From NCBI GenBank assembly GCA_964450715.1, contig CAYVFC010000105.1, forward strand, positions 1 through 28,209: a DNA stretch of 28,209 bases, given 5' to 3'. Position 1 is the first letter of the stretch. Each line of letters starts with the position of its first letter. The DNA is from CAYVFC01 sp964450715 (GTDB lineage Bacteria > Myxococcota_A > Polyangia > Polyangiales > JAFGIB01). This document shows, piece after piece, positions 9,440 to 19,716 of this stretch. The notes below the pieces were generated by a model that searched no databases, was not told the origin of the DNA, and was given only the letters and a program-made list of their open reading frames with translations. A program made the translations under genes and the position numbers.

Positions 9440-9466
9440 TTGGCGACGAACGGCCCGGGGTATACT
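9440..9466 (+). promoter_or_regulatory. Candidate promoter for the PIN-like gene
   Basis: TTGGCG (9440-9445) and TATACT (9461-9466, five of six) are separated by 15 bases, two short of optimal. It lies about 140 bases before the ATG at 9609, in the divergent region. The -10 box is good and the spacing is poor. Confidence 0.3.
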
Positions 9467-9608
9467 GCGGCGAGTGTGGTATAGAGCCACATCCCCATCC
9501 GCGTCCGCGGCCCGGCCACCCTCCGGCGGGTTCGTCCGAACCGGTCGACGGTAGGCGGCAGAGCCGCGGGTACCGGGCTTTCGTTTCCCCGAACAGGAGT
9601 CGAAGAAG

Positions 9609-10058
9609 ATGGATATCATTCTCGCGCCGGACGTATACGTGAACGCATCGGTGGCGCTGGGAAGCGCCCCGGATAAGGTTGTTCAACGTATCCTCGGCGA
9701 GCACAAGGGAGAGAGCAAAACCACCGAGTGGATTCTCGAACGGATCAAGGCCATGCTGGGGTCGGTGCCCAGCTTCAAGCCGGACGCCGTCGATGCCCAG
9801 ATCGCGCTCATTCGCGACCTCGTACAGGTGATCGAGGCTCAGGGGGAGCATGACGCATCAGACTGGGAAGGGGCGCTGGTGGCGGCCGCCAAGGCCGCCG
9901 GCGCCAGGCGCGTCTTGACCGATCATCCGGATTTGCTGGAGAAGAGCATCGTCGATGACATCGAGTTCATATCCACCGACGGATGGCTGGTCGAGCGCTC
10001 CCTTCCTCCTCCCCCCCCACCCCCCCCGCCGCCCAAGGAAAAGGCGGACAAGGAGTAG
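9609..10058 (+). CDS. PIN-domain-like protein with polyproline tail
   Basis: A 149-residue protein with the outline of a PIN (PilT N-terminus) RNase fold. An early Asp sits in ILAPDVYVNASVALGS (Asp8), followed by a helical middle and the C-terminal pattern RVLTDHPDLLEKS..DIEFISTDGWL, which matches the usual 'TxDxDLL ... I.TP..FL' end of PIN domains. The acidic set is only partly clear, so nuclease activity is uncertain. The tail has ten consecutive prolines then KEKADKE. AGGAG lies about 11 bases before the ATG. No antitoxin gene is adjacent, so this is a solitary PIN protein rather than a VapBC pair. Prolines in a row normally require EF-P for translation. Confidence 0.6.
   Translation: MDIILAPDVYVNASVALGSAPDKVVQRILGEHKGESKTTEWILERIKAMLGSVPSFKPDAVDAQIALIRDLVQVIEAQGEHDASDWEGALVAAAKAAGARRVLTDHPDLLEKSIVDDIEFISTDGWLVERSLPPPPPPPPPPKEKADKE
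10011..10027 (+). repeat. C8-A-C8 homopolymer tract in coding sequence
   Basis: Two runs of eight cytosines (10011-10018 and 10020-10027) separated by one A encode most of the polyproline tail of the PIN-like protein. Such runs are slippage-prone, but a frameshift here would alter only the last dozen or so codons. Confidence 0.8.
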
Positions 10059-10213
10059 CGGCGGCCGGTTGCCCGGACGGGCGCCAAACTCGAGTCTAGA
10101 GCTTATGGCGGTTACGCGCGTCCTCGGTCAGGGCTTGCGAAAACCGGTAGCTCGCTCGATGCTCGGGATGTATCGGGGAGTTCCGCGAGCGGTTTCGTAG
10201 ATAGGAGGGAGCG

Positions 10214-11023
10214 GTGGTCGGCAGACAAGCAAGGTTCGGCATTTACTGTCTTTTGCTGGCGGCGGTCGGGAACACCGCCGCGGCGCAAGGGTACGAGGGC
10301 TCTGCTTCGCCGGGGTCGTACCACGTCGGCTACTCGACGCGGCCGTTGACTTTGCCCGAGGGACGGCTGCGGATCGACCTGGCGCCGCCCGACTACGGGT
10401 ACATGGACCACGGCGAGCTCAACAACAACCGCGGGCTCAAGGTTCGCATCCCGGACGAGGGCGACGCCAGGGTCGGGCTGGGCGTCGGTGGCGCCTACGG
10501 CATCCTGGACGAGTTCGAGGCGGGCGGGCTGATCTTTCCCTTTGTCTTCGCGCCCGATTTCGACTTCGGCGACATGGAGCTGTACGCCAGGTACGCGTTT
10601 CTAAGGGGCGCGGCACAGCTCGCCGTACAGCCGGTGCTGCGCATCCCCACCGCCAGCGACTTCGCCCTGGGTATCGGGATGCCCGCGCAGTTCCGGCTGG
10701 GCGGTTCGGTACGGCTGGACACCGGCGTGGAGCTGGAGCTGATCTTTGCCAACAATGCCCGGATCAACCTGGACGTACCCCTGGCCGTCAACGTAAACAT
10801 CGGCCGCACCGGCTTCATCGGCGGCCGCACCGGTCTGCTCTTCTACGACTTCGAAGAGATGGCCATCAACCTGGGTATACAGGGCGGCGCTGCCGTACAT
10901 CGTATGGTGGACCTGACCGCGTCGGTCAACTTCCCCTATTTTTTAACCACCGCCGGCGACGATCCCGTGCGCCCCGATGTCGAGATCATCATGGGCGCCA
11001 ACATCTTCGTCGACTTGATGTGA
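10214..11023 (+). CDS. Predicted outer-membrane beta-barrel protein
   Basis: No named family recognised. The 269-residue protein starts with a signal peptide (FGIYCLLLAAVGNTAAAQG, cleavage probably after Ala-Ala-Ala). The rest alternates polar and hydrophobic residues in short strand-like segments separated by Gly/Asp/Asn turns, for example DARVGLGVGGAYGILDEFE, FRLGGSVRLDTGVELELIF and AINLGIQGGAAVHRMVDLT. It ends IFVDLM and has no cysteine in the mature part. This is the pattern of a small transmembrane beta-barrel, about 10-14 strands. The GTG start at 10214 has TAGGAGGGAG about 4-10 bases upstream. It stands 155 bases after the PIN-like gene, with no clear promoter. The role is unknown. Confidence 0.7.
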   Translation: MVGRQARFGIYCLLLAAVGNTAAAQGYEGSASPGSYHVGYSTRPLTLPEGRLRIDLAPPDYGYMDHGELNNNRGLKVRIPDEGDARVGLGVGGAYGILDEFEAGGLIFPFVFAPDFDFGDMELYARYAFLRGAAQLAVQPVLRIPTASDFALGIGMPAQFRLGGSVRLDTGVELELIFANNARINLDVPLAVNVNIGRTGFIGGRTGLLFYDFEEMAINLGIQGGAAVHRMVDLTASVNFPYFLTTAGDDPVRPDVEIIMGANIFVDLM

Positions 11024-11403
11024 CCCCCCATTTGTTGGCGTCAGACTTGCATTTTTGACAAACCGATTCGCTACCTACCGATGGCGGCGACTGCCAACAA
11101 CGCAAGTCCGACGCCTTGTTCACAATTACCTGTACTGTTGTTCGAGCGCAGATTCGCTTCATCGCAGCACGCAACGGGCGGAGAAAAGGCTGGCATCCAT
11201 CAGAAAAAGAGCGTTCCGCATCGGTAGGGCCGAGGACTGCCGCACAACGGGCGAGGACCGACGCGGCGCACGCCATCGAGGTCGGGCCTCGGGCGCCTCG
11301 ACCGCGGGATTCCAGTCGAACGCTGACGGCGACTCGACGCGGGGGGCCGGGCAAGCCGGTCAGAATCCCGCGGTCGAGGCGCCGGGCGACACGGGGGGGC
11401 GGG
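11024..11403. other. Intergenic region between convergent genes
   Basis: 380 bases lie between the barrel gene and the convergent thiolase stop. A TTGACA (11055-11060) has no acceptable -10 box at 16-18 bases. TTGTTGGC (11032-11039) and GCCAACAA (11093-11100) could pair around a 53-base loop. The main feature is the long hairpin at 11292-11383. No protein-coding frame of its own is supported. Confidence 0.55.
11292..11383. repeat. Inverted repeat, 21-bp perfect arms
   Basis: GGCGCCTCGACCGCGGGATT plus C (11292-11312) is exactly complementary to 11363-11383, around a 50-base loop. A G-rich tail with ACACGGGGGGG follows and reaches the thiolase stop at 11404. It may terminate thiolase transcription (minus strand), or be a diverged relative of the 116-bp hairpin repeat at 18260 and 26889, which has a similar tail (GGCACG(G/A)GGGGG). 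Confidence 0.75.
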
Positions 11404-12609
11404 TTAGTCGCAGAGCTCGAACAGCGCCGCGGCTCCCATGCCGCCGCCGATGCACATGGACTCGACGCCGTACTTGACGCCCAGCCGCTGCATGTTGGCG
11501 AGCAGGGTGGCGGCCAGCTTGGAGCCGGTGCAGCCCAGCGGGTGGCCGAGCGCGATGGCCCCGCCGCTGATGTTGAGCTTCCGCTCCTGGCTGTCGACCG
11601 CCCACATCTTCTTGTCTGCGATGCCCAGCTCCCTGGCGCAGTACAGCGCCTGCGAGGCAAAGGCCTCGTTCACCTCCCAGAGGCCGATGTCGGACACCTG
11701 CTTGCCGACCTTCTTCAGCAGCTTGGGAATGGCCAGTGCCGGGCCGATGCCCATCTCGTCCGACTTGCAGCCGGCCGTGGTGTAGCAGACCAGCTTGGCG
11801 ATAGGCTTGACCCCGTACTGCTTCAGAGCGTCCTCGCTCATGATCACGCAGGCCGCCGCGCCGTCGGTGGTCTGCGAGGCGTTGCCCGCGGTGACCGTGC
11901 CCATGGCCGCGAAGGGGGTCTTGAGCTTGCCTAGCCCATCCAGGGTGGTGTCGCCCCTGACGCCGTCATCCGCCGTGACGGTGATCTTCTCGTGTTTGAT
12001 GGAGCCGTCCGGCAGGGTGGTGAACTTGTCTGCCTGGGTGGGGACTATCTCGGTGAAGTAGCCCTTCTTCTGGGCCTCGGCCGCCTTGAGCTGCGAGTTC
12101 AGGGCGAACTCGTCCTGGTCCTCGCGGGTCACGTTGTAGCGCTTGGCCACGTTCTCGGCGGTGATGCCCATGGAGATGTAGTCCTCGGGGTGCTCGGCGG
12201 ACCAGATGGGGTGGGGGCGCGGAAGGTTCCCGCCCATGGGCACCTGGCTCATGGCCTCCAGGCCGCCGGCCATGGTCACCTCGGACCAGCCGGTCATCAC
12301 CCGCATGGCCGACTGCGCGATGGACTCCAGACCGGAGGCGCAGAAGCGGTTGACCACCGCACCGGTGACCGTGATGGGGAAGCCGGCCATCATCAGGGCC
12401 AGGCGACCGAGATTGACCCCTTGCTCGGCTTCCGGAAAGGCGCAGCCCAGGATGAAGTCGTCGACGGCTCCCTTGTCCAGATTGATACGCTCCACCGCAC
12501 CCTTCAGAGCGGTCACGATCAGGTCCTCGGGACGGGTCTGAATGAACTTGCCCCTTCTGCTGTTACACCCCGGCGTCCTCACCGCGCTAACGATATATGC
12601 ATCTCTCAT
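11404..12609 (-). CDS. fadA: Acetyl-CoA C-acyltransferase (3-ketoacyl-CoA thiolase)
   Basis: Thiolase cleaves 3-ketoacyl-CoA with CoA to acetyl-CoA and a shortened acyl-CoA, the last step of the beta-oxidation cycle. The 401-residue protein has the full family signature. The nucleophile is in VNRFCASGLES (Cys90), GHPLGCTGSK contains His356, and CIGGGMGAAALFE carries the second catalytic cysteine (Cys386). NEAF is also present. A TTG at 12615 could start the same frame, but ATG 12609 has GGAGG eight bases upstream. The fadN-like gene ends 31 bases upstream, so the two form an operon; the pairing matches the fadN-fadA arrangement known from Bacillus. An acyl-CoA dehydrogenase is not in the window. 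Degradative rather than biosynthetic use follows from context. Confidence 0.93.
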   Translation of the reverse strand: MRDAYIVSAVRTPGCNSRRGKFIQTRPEDLIVTALKGAVERINLDKGAVDDFILGCAFPEAEQGVNLGRLALMMAGFPITVTGAVVNRFCASGLESIAQSAMRVMTGWSEVTMAGGLEAMSQVPMGGNLPRPHPIWSAEHPEDYISMGITAENVAKRYNVTREDQDEFALNSQLKAAEAQKKGYFTEIVPTQADKFTTLPDGSIKHEKITVTADDGVRGDTTLDGLGKLKTPFAAMGTVTAGNASQTTDGAAACVIMSEDALKQYGVKPIAKLVCYTTAGCKSDEMGIGPALAIPKLLKKVGKQVSDIGLWEVNEAFASQALYCARELGIADKKMWAVDSQERKLNISGGAIALGHPLGCTGSKLAATLLANMQRLGVKYGVESMCIGGGMGAAALFELCD

Positions 12610-12640
12610 TTTCAAATCCTCCAGGTATTGAAGCCAAAAT

Positions 12641-15052
12641 TTACATCATCAGGGGTTTGCCGGTCTTCAGGATGTGCTCGGCCATCTTCTGGGTGTTCTC
12701 CGTGCTCCAGAGCTCGCAGAAGGCCTCGCGCTCCAGCTGCAGGACGTGCTCCTCGGTCACCGCGGTGCCTGCCTTCACGTTTCCGCCCGCGACCACGTAG
12801 CCGATCTTCTTGGTGATCTCGCCCATGTGCGGCGGGACGAAGCCGCCCTCGGCCATGCTGAACAGGTTGGCCAGCACCATGCCGATTCCCTCGCGGCCCA
12901 TCACCGGGATCGGCCGTTTCACCGGCGGCGCATAGCCGGCATCGACCATGCGCAGCACCTCCTTCTTGGCCTCTCCGATCAGGTAGTCCTTATTGAAGAC
13001 TACGCGGTCCTGCGGACCCAAAAAGCCCAGGTTGTGCGCGTCGGTCGCCGAGGTGGAGACCTTGGCCTGGGCCAGGTTCATCACTGCGGGGATGTAGTAG
13101 GCGCCCAGGTCGTTCAGCTGCACCGGCTTGGGCACCGTCTCGATGAACTTCCGCCATATGCTCAGGCAGCCACCGCCGGCGGGCAGCAGGCCCGCGCCGA
13201 TCTCCACCTGGCCCATGTACAGCTCGCTGTGGGCCACGATGCGGTCGGTCCACATGCAGGTCTCGCAGCCTCCGCCCAGCGTCATGCCGAAGGGGGCGGC
13301 TACCACCGGGTAGGGCGCGTAGCGCATGCTCTGGAAGGCGCTCTGCAGCGCGACGAGCCCCTCGTCGATCAACTTGTAGTTCTTCTCGCGGGCCAGGCCC
13401 AGCATCATGCCCAGGTCGCCGCCGGCGGAGAAGGCGCCCGGGATGCCCGGCGCCTGGTTGCCGACCACCAGGCCCACACCGTTCTTGGCGACGTAGTGCA
13501 CGCTCTTGCCCAGCATCTCGATGATGCCGTCGTTGATGGCGTTCATCTTGGTGTGGTACTCGAGGCAGAAGACGCCGTCTCCCAGGTCGATGAGCGAGGC
13601 CGAGTCGTTCTTGATCGCGACCTTCTTGTCCTCCCGCAGGCTGGACAGGAAGATCATGCTCTCGCTCAGCTTCAGGTCCTTGTACTTGTTGGTCTTTAGA
13701 TCCAGGTACTGCTTCTTGCCCTTGTTCATGCGGTAGAAGGTCTCGTTGCCGCTGGCCAGCATCTTCTTGATGCTCTTGGGGATGGTGAATCCATCCGCCT
13801 CCATCTTGGCCACCGATTTCTTGACGCCGATGGCGTCCCAGCTTTCGAAGGGCCCGAGCTCCCAGGCGTAGCCCCACTTCATCGCGTTATCGATCTCCAC
13901 GATGGAGCCAGCGATCTCCGGGATGCGGTTGGCGGCGTAGATGGAAACCGCGGCGCTCATCTTCCAGGCCAGCTTCGAGCCCTTGTCCTTTCCGTAGAGG
14001 ATGGCCTTCATCTTCTCGGCCGTGGTCTTGGCCTGCTTGGCCTTCTCCAGGCACTCGAGCGAGGGCTTGCCCACCACCTCCTCGTACTCGAGGGAGCTCA
14101 GGTTCAGCGCCAGCTTCTTCTTGGTCCAGTCGGGATTGAGCTCTTTCTTGTAGAAGCCTCCCTTGGTCTTGTTGCCCAGCCACCCGTTATCTATGATCCG
14201 CTGGAACCAGTCGGGCACCGTGTAGCTGTCCCGGCACTCGTCGTCCTTCAGCATCTGGTGCGAGTTCTTCAGCAGGTGGTGGATGGTGTCCAGGCCGACC
14301 AGGTCCGCCAGGGCGAACGCGCCGGTGTTGGGGCGGCCCATGGGCGCGCCGAAGATGGCATCGACCTCGGGCAGGCTCAAACCCGACTGCACGATCTCGT
14401 TGAAGAGCACGGCCGTCGAGTACACGCCGATGCGGTTGCCGATGAAGTTCGGGGTGTCGTTCGACCAGACGATACCCTTGCCCAGCACCTTCTCTCCCCA
14501 CCCGGCGGCGAAGTCGAGCACCTCGGGATCGGTGTCCTTGCCGGCGACGAACTCGAGCAGGCGCATGTAACGGACCGGGTTGAAGAAGTGCATGATGAGG
14601 AAGTTCTTGCGGAACTTTTTGCCGCGCCCCTTGGCCATCTGGGCCAGGGGAAGGCCCGAGGTGTTGGAGGCGACGATGGCGCCCGGCTTCATCACCTTCT
14701 CTACCTTGGCGAACAGCTCCTGTTTGATCTTGAGGTTCTCCACCACCACCTCGAAGATGATGTCGCAGTCGCCCAGCTTCCCGAGGTCGTCATCGAGGTT
14801 GCCGAGCTCGATCATGGTGGGGTCGAACTTCTTGTCCATGAAGGCCGCCGGCTTGGCCTTGAGCTGAGCGTCCAGGCCCGCCTGTACGATGCGGTTGCGC
14901 GCCTTGGCGTCCTTCTTCTCCCCCTCCTTCAGATCGAAGGGGACGATGTCGAGAAGCACGGTGGGAATGCGAGCGCTGGCGCAGAGGGCGGCGATCCCAC
15001 CTCCCATGATGCCCGAGCCGATAACGCCTACCTTGTCGATCCGTCTAACCAT
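12641..15052 (-). CDS. fadN: FadN-type 3-hydroxyacyl-CoA dehydrogenase / enoyl-CoA hydratase
   Basis: A bifunctional beta-oxidation enzyme that hydrates enoyl-CoA and oxidises 3-hydroxyacyl-CoA with NAD+. It has 803 residues. The dehydrogenase half comes first: the NAD-binding GVIGSGIMGGGIAAL is at about 9-23, then NTSGLPLAQM, MHFFNPVRYMRLLE with the catalytic His, and NFIGNRIGVYS. The hydratase half follows from about 500, with FSAGGDLGMM, TLGGGCETCM and VEIGAGLLPAGGG carrying the two Glu expected for hydration. The HAD-then-ECH order is that of Bacillus FadN and is the reverse of FadB/FadJ. AGGAGG lies five bases before the ATG. First gene of an operon with the thiolase. No clear promoter was found upstream. 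Confidence 0.92.
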   Translation of the reverse strand: MVRRIDKVGVIGSGIMGGGIAALCASARIPTVLLDIVPFDLKEGEKKDAKARNRIVQAGLDAQLKAKPAAFMDKKFDPTMIELGNLDDDLGKLGDCDIIFEVVVENLKIKQELFAKVEKVMKPGAIVASNTSGLPLAQMAKGRGKKFRKNFLIMHFFNPVRYMRLLEFVAGKDTDPEVLDFAAGWGEKVLGKGIVWSNDTPNFIGNRIGVYSTAVLFNEIVQSGLSLPEVDAIFGAPMGRPNTGAFALADLVGLDTIHHLLKNSHQMLKDDECRDSYTVPDWFQRIIDNGWLGNKTKGGFYKKELNPDWTKKKLALNLSSLEYEEVVGKPSLECLEKAKQAKTTAEKMKAILYGKDKGSKLAWKMSAAVSIYAANRIPEIAGSIVEIDNAMKWGYAWELGPFESWDAIGVKKSVAKMEADGFTIPKSIKKMLASGNETFYRMNKGKKQYLDLKTNKYKDLKLSESMIFLSSLREDKKVAIKNDSASLIDLGDGVFCLEYHTKMNAINDGIIEMLGKSVHYVAKNGVGLVVGNQAPGIPGAFSAGGDLGMMLGLAREKNYKLIDEGLVALQSAFQSMRYAPYPVVAAPFGMTLGGGCETCMWTDRIVAHSELYMGQVEIGAGLLPAGGGCLSIWRKFIETVPKPVQLNDLGAYYIPAVMNLAQAKVSTSATDAHNLGFLGPQDRVVFNKDYLIGEAKKEVLRMVDAGYAPPVKRPIPVMGREGIGMVLANLFSMAEGGFVPPHMGEITKKIGYVVAGGNVKAGTAVTEEHVLQLEREAFCELWSTENTQKMAEHILKTGKPLMM

Positions 15053-15205
15053 GAAGACCTCCTGTGGAACTCCGTTAAGAGAAACGCGCGAAATAGAAAC
15101 GACGCGGCCTGTCGATTGCGCGCCGTCACGAATGTATTCGATCTATCTTGTTACCGATTCTGGACGCCGGCCGGCGAGAAGTGGCGGTGCGGTACGGCGA
15201 AAACC

Positions 15206-15227
15206 GCCGCGGTCACCGCGGCTTTTT
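15206..15227 (+). terminator. Intrinsic-terminator-like hairpin
   Basis: GCCGCGG (15206-15212), loop TCA, CCGCGGC (15216-15222), then TTTTT (15223-15227). The plus-strand form is the better one; the minus-strand form has only a short T run set two bases off. No plus-strand gene lies immediately upstream, so it would end an unannotated transcript, or on the minus strand act as a weak leader terminator before fadN. Confidence 0.5.
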
Positions 15228-15384
15228 CGGCTCGTGGAGAAGCTCGTCAAGCCGGCGCGCAATGTAACAGCCTCTCTTCTGGCTGTCCACGGTCCTGCCC
15301 CCTGACGGATAGCGCGATCGCACGCACCGCCTGGCGCTCACGGTTGGTCGTCGAGACGTTGTACGGCGATTCGATCTCGAGGGT

Positions 15385-15475
15385 TGGCGTGCGACTGGCG
15401 TGCGACGTTTTCGTGATCGGTCGTCGACAGTACGAATGTTGCACGGGGGCCAGGGGTGCGACGGTCTGGTGCGAT
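15385..15475. repeat. Cluster of TGCGAC-type direct repeats
   Basis: TGGCGTGCGAC occurs twice without a gap (15385-15406). The shorter box GGTGCGA(C/T) follows at 15455-15462 and 15468-15475. Directly repeated boxes in a divergent regulatory region suggest a binding array for a transcription factor. The protein is unknown. Confidence 0.4.
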
Positions 15476-15706
15476 CGAAAAACGGTTTTGTTTACCGGAC
15501 GCGAGGCGAAAAAGATCTTTTATCGACCCCATAAGCGACAGCCCGGTAAAGGGGCGCTGACACCCGAGCTTCCGCGAGCGGCGCGATTTTACAGTTTTTC
15601 GGGGACGGCCGCCCGGTCGATGCGCGAGAAAATGTCTCTATTCCGGGACGCTCTCCGGGCCATTTCGCCTCCGAATCCGAGGAAAACCTTTTTACTCGGG
15701 GTTTTT

Positions 15707-15714
15707 TATACTAT
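15707..15714 (+). promoter_or_regulatory. Candidate -10 region for hppA
   Basis: TATACTAT at 15707-15714 lies in an AT-rich stretch about 95 bases before the hppA start. No good -35 box sits at 16-18 bases upstream, so only the -10 is supported. Confidence 0.3.
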
Positions 15715-15808
15715 AGGGCGTCTCGGCATGAAGCTAGCCGCGCCGTAGCGCCCCGTCTCCCCGGGCAACGGCAGCGCGCAGTAAGACAGTCATATACAGG
15801 AGGATATT

Positions 15809-18019
<2,211 letters not shown>

Positions 18020-18075
18020 CCCCGGTCGAGACGGCCGGCGTTCCGCGGAGCGCCGACCGTCGGTACGAGTCCCAC

Positions 18076-18109
18076 GGGGGCGCCGGCTGTTGCTGGCGCC
18101 CCCTTTTTT
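18076..18109 (+). terminator. Rho-independent terminator of hppA
   Basis: A 12-pair stem (18076-18087 with 18092-18103) contains one G-U pair and a TGTT loop and is followed by six T (18104-18109). It begins 57 bases after the hppA stop. Confidence 0.92.
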
Positions 18110-18259
18110 CTTGCCCGCGAGCGACCTCTCGAAGCGACGCGGCCAAACGTCTTGGGTAGAACGGTGCTTCCGTCCGCCAGCATCGCGAACGATGTCGCCG
18201 CGTCTCTTCGAGAGGTCACCTCAGCGCGTTGCTCCATGCGTTCGAGGATCCGTATGGTC

Positions 18260-18375
18260 GTACGCGGGGTCGCGGTAAGCGCGCGGCAGAGAGGTCGCGG
18301 CGGCCAGTGCGCTGCGAAACGTCGCGGCGAGGCTCGAGCGCGCGCTTGCCGCAACCCGGAGGGGGCACGGGGGGG
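18260..18375. repeat. 116-bp hairpin repeat, copy 1
   Basis: Begins GTACGCGGGGTCGCGG and ends ACCCGGAGGGGGCACG plus a G run that touches the leuC-like stop codon. Its end segments pair with each other (GGGTCGCGGTAAGCGCGCG against CGCGCGCTTGCCGCAACCC), leaving a variable middle. A copy of identical length and orientation lies at 26889-27004. The rest of the 18020-18375 gap holds the hppA terminator and nothing else recognisable. Confidence 0.7.
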
Positions 18376-19647
18376 TTACGCCGCTTCCGGCTGCCAGTAC
18401 TCGCGCGGATCGGCGATGCGGCCGGCCACGGCCGAGGCGGCAACCGTTGCGGCAGAGCCCAGATATATAGATGCTCCATCGCCGCCCGTACTGCCGCGAG
18501 CGTGGCGGTTGCCGCTAGCGATACAAGTCTCGTCCGCGTCGGGCGCGCCTTCTGTTCCCTGCGCGCAGGCCCCGCAACCGGGACCGGTGATGTCGGCCCC
18601 TGCTTCCAGCAGGATCTCCGCCAGGCCGGCGCGGATCGCCTGAAGGTAGACCTGTCGCGAGGCCGGGGTGATGATGAGGCGGGTGTCGGCCGCCACCTTT
18701 CGTCCCCTGAGCACGATGGCGGCTACCGCCAGGTCCTCGAGCCGGGCGCTGGCGCAGGAACCGATCAGCGCGCGCTGGATCTCTACCTTCCCCAGCTCGG
18801 AGACGGTCCGAACATCGGTCGGACCGCGCAGACCGGCGACCTGCGGCTCCAGATTGTCTATCTCCGCGCGGTGCTCGGCCTGATAGACCGCCCCCTTGTC
18901 GGGCCCGAAGGGCAGCATTTTGGCGCCGGTCTGGCGGGAAAAATAGGCCAGCGCTACCTCGTCGGCGGGGAAAAAGGCGAACCCGGCGCCCATTTCGGCC
19001 GCCAGGTTGCTCATGGTCATGCGGCCGTCCGCCGATATGGCCTCCGCCGTCTTTCCGGAGATCTCTACGGATTTATCCTGCAATGCGTCGGCGTCGAGCT
19101 TGCCCATCAGATAGAGCATCACGTCGTAGGAGGTGACGCACTGCCAGCGCGGCGTACCGCTCAGTACCACGCGGACGCTCGGTGGAACCCGGAATGAGAG
19201 CTCGCCGGTCGCCATGACCTCGACCATCTCCCGCAGGTCGATGGCGGTTCCGGCGGCGCCGAGCGCGCCGCAGGTGGTGGTATGCAGACCTGTGCCCACC
19301 ACCAGCGTGCCGGGCAGGGCGAGCCCCCGTTCGCAGAGCACCTGGTGGCCGATCCCCTCGTGAACTAGGAAGTGTCCCACCAGGAAGCGATTGGCCAGCT
19401 CGCGGACGACCGCGGGGCGCGCGGTCTCGATCTCGCCGTCCGGCAGAGGGCAGCGGTCTAGACACACGGCTATCCTCTCCGGGACCGCCAGCTTTTCCAC
19501 GCCGCGATCGGCCAGCTCTCGCGCGCAGACCGCGAACGACTCGTTCAGCAGCAGGCGGTCCGGGCTGGCGGTCACAACCTGGCCAGGCTCGACGCTTTCG
19601 AGCTTCGCGGCGCGCGAGAGCACCTTCTCGGCCATGGTGTGCTGCAT
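18376..19647 (-). CDS. LeuC/homoaconitase-family large-subunit-like protein, divergent active site
   Basis: The 423-residue protein is alignable throughout with large subunits of isopropylmalate isomerase and homoaconitase (MAEKVL, EGIGHQVLCERG, PGTLVVG, GALGAAGTAID, IGSC, GPGCGACAQG). The three cysteines that bind the 4Fe-4S cluster are kept (298, 358, 361). Several active-site residues are not: the family 'DH' pair is Asp64-Arg65, 'DSH' is Gly120-Leu121-His122, 'SCTNG' is SCASA, and the 'NRNFxGR' loop reads NRHARGS. No small-subunit (leuD) gene is adjacent, nor any leucine or lysine pathway gene. It may be a paralogue with another substrate or an inactive one, so no reaction is assigned. 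The start is ATG 19647, preceded by a weak GGGA; a second Met is at residue 5. A hairpin repeat abuts its stop. Confidence 0.75.
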   Translation of the reverse strand: MQHTMAEKVLSRAAKLESVEPGQVVTASPDRLLLNESFAVCARELADRGVEKLAVPERIAVCLDRCPLPDGEIETARPAVVRELANRFLVGHFLVHEGIGHQVLCERGLALPGTLVVGTGLHTTTCGALGAAGTAIDLREMVEVMATGELSFRVPPSVRVVLSGTPRWQCVTSYDVMLYLMGKLDADALQDKSVEISGKTAEAISADGRMTMSNLAAEMGAGFAFFPADEVALAYFSRQTGAKMLPFGPDKGAVYQAEHRAEIDNLEPQVAGLRGPTDVRTVSELGKVEIQRALIGSCASARLEDLAVAAIVLRGRKVAADTRLIITPASRQVYLQAIRAGLAEILLEAGADITGPGCGACAQGTEGAPDADETCIASGNRHARGSTGGDGASIYLGSAATVAASAVAGRIADPREYWQPEAA

Positions 19648-19716
19648 GCAGTTCCCATGCTATCGGGACGCGTATAAAAAATGCAAGCGCCGCTCCGAGC
19701 GAATCCGAGAAAGGAT

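Larger units (their letters stand above)
15053..15808. other. Long divergent intergenic region, fadN / hppA
   Basis: 756 bases without a supported gene. It contains a hairpin with a T-tract (15206-15227), an 11-base tandem direct repeat TGGCGTGCGAC (15385-15395 and 15396-15406), further GGTGCGA(C/T) boxes at 15455-15462 and 15468-15475, and a TATACTAT box near hppA. TTGACG on the minus strand (15249-15244) has no good -10. The open frame on the plus strand through this stretch is the tail of a shadow of fadN, not a gene. A small RNA or a regulator-binding region is possible. Confidence 0.5.

Noticed and set aside
9609..10058. VapBC toxin-antitoxin pair
   Set aside because: No small antitoxin gene is upstream or downstream, and the promoter region upstream is non-coding.
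11055..11060. TTGACA as a promoter -35 box
   Set aside because: No acceptable -10 at 16-18 bases and no gene start downstream on that strand.
18376..19647. Leucine biosynthesis leuC
   Set aside because: Catalytic residues are changed and there is no leuD, leuB or leuA nearby.
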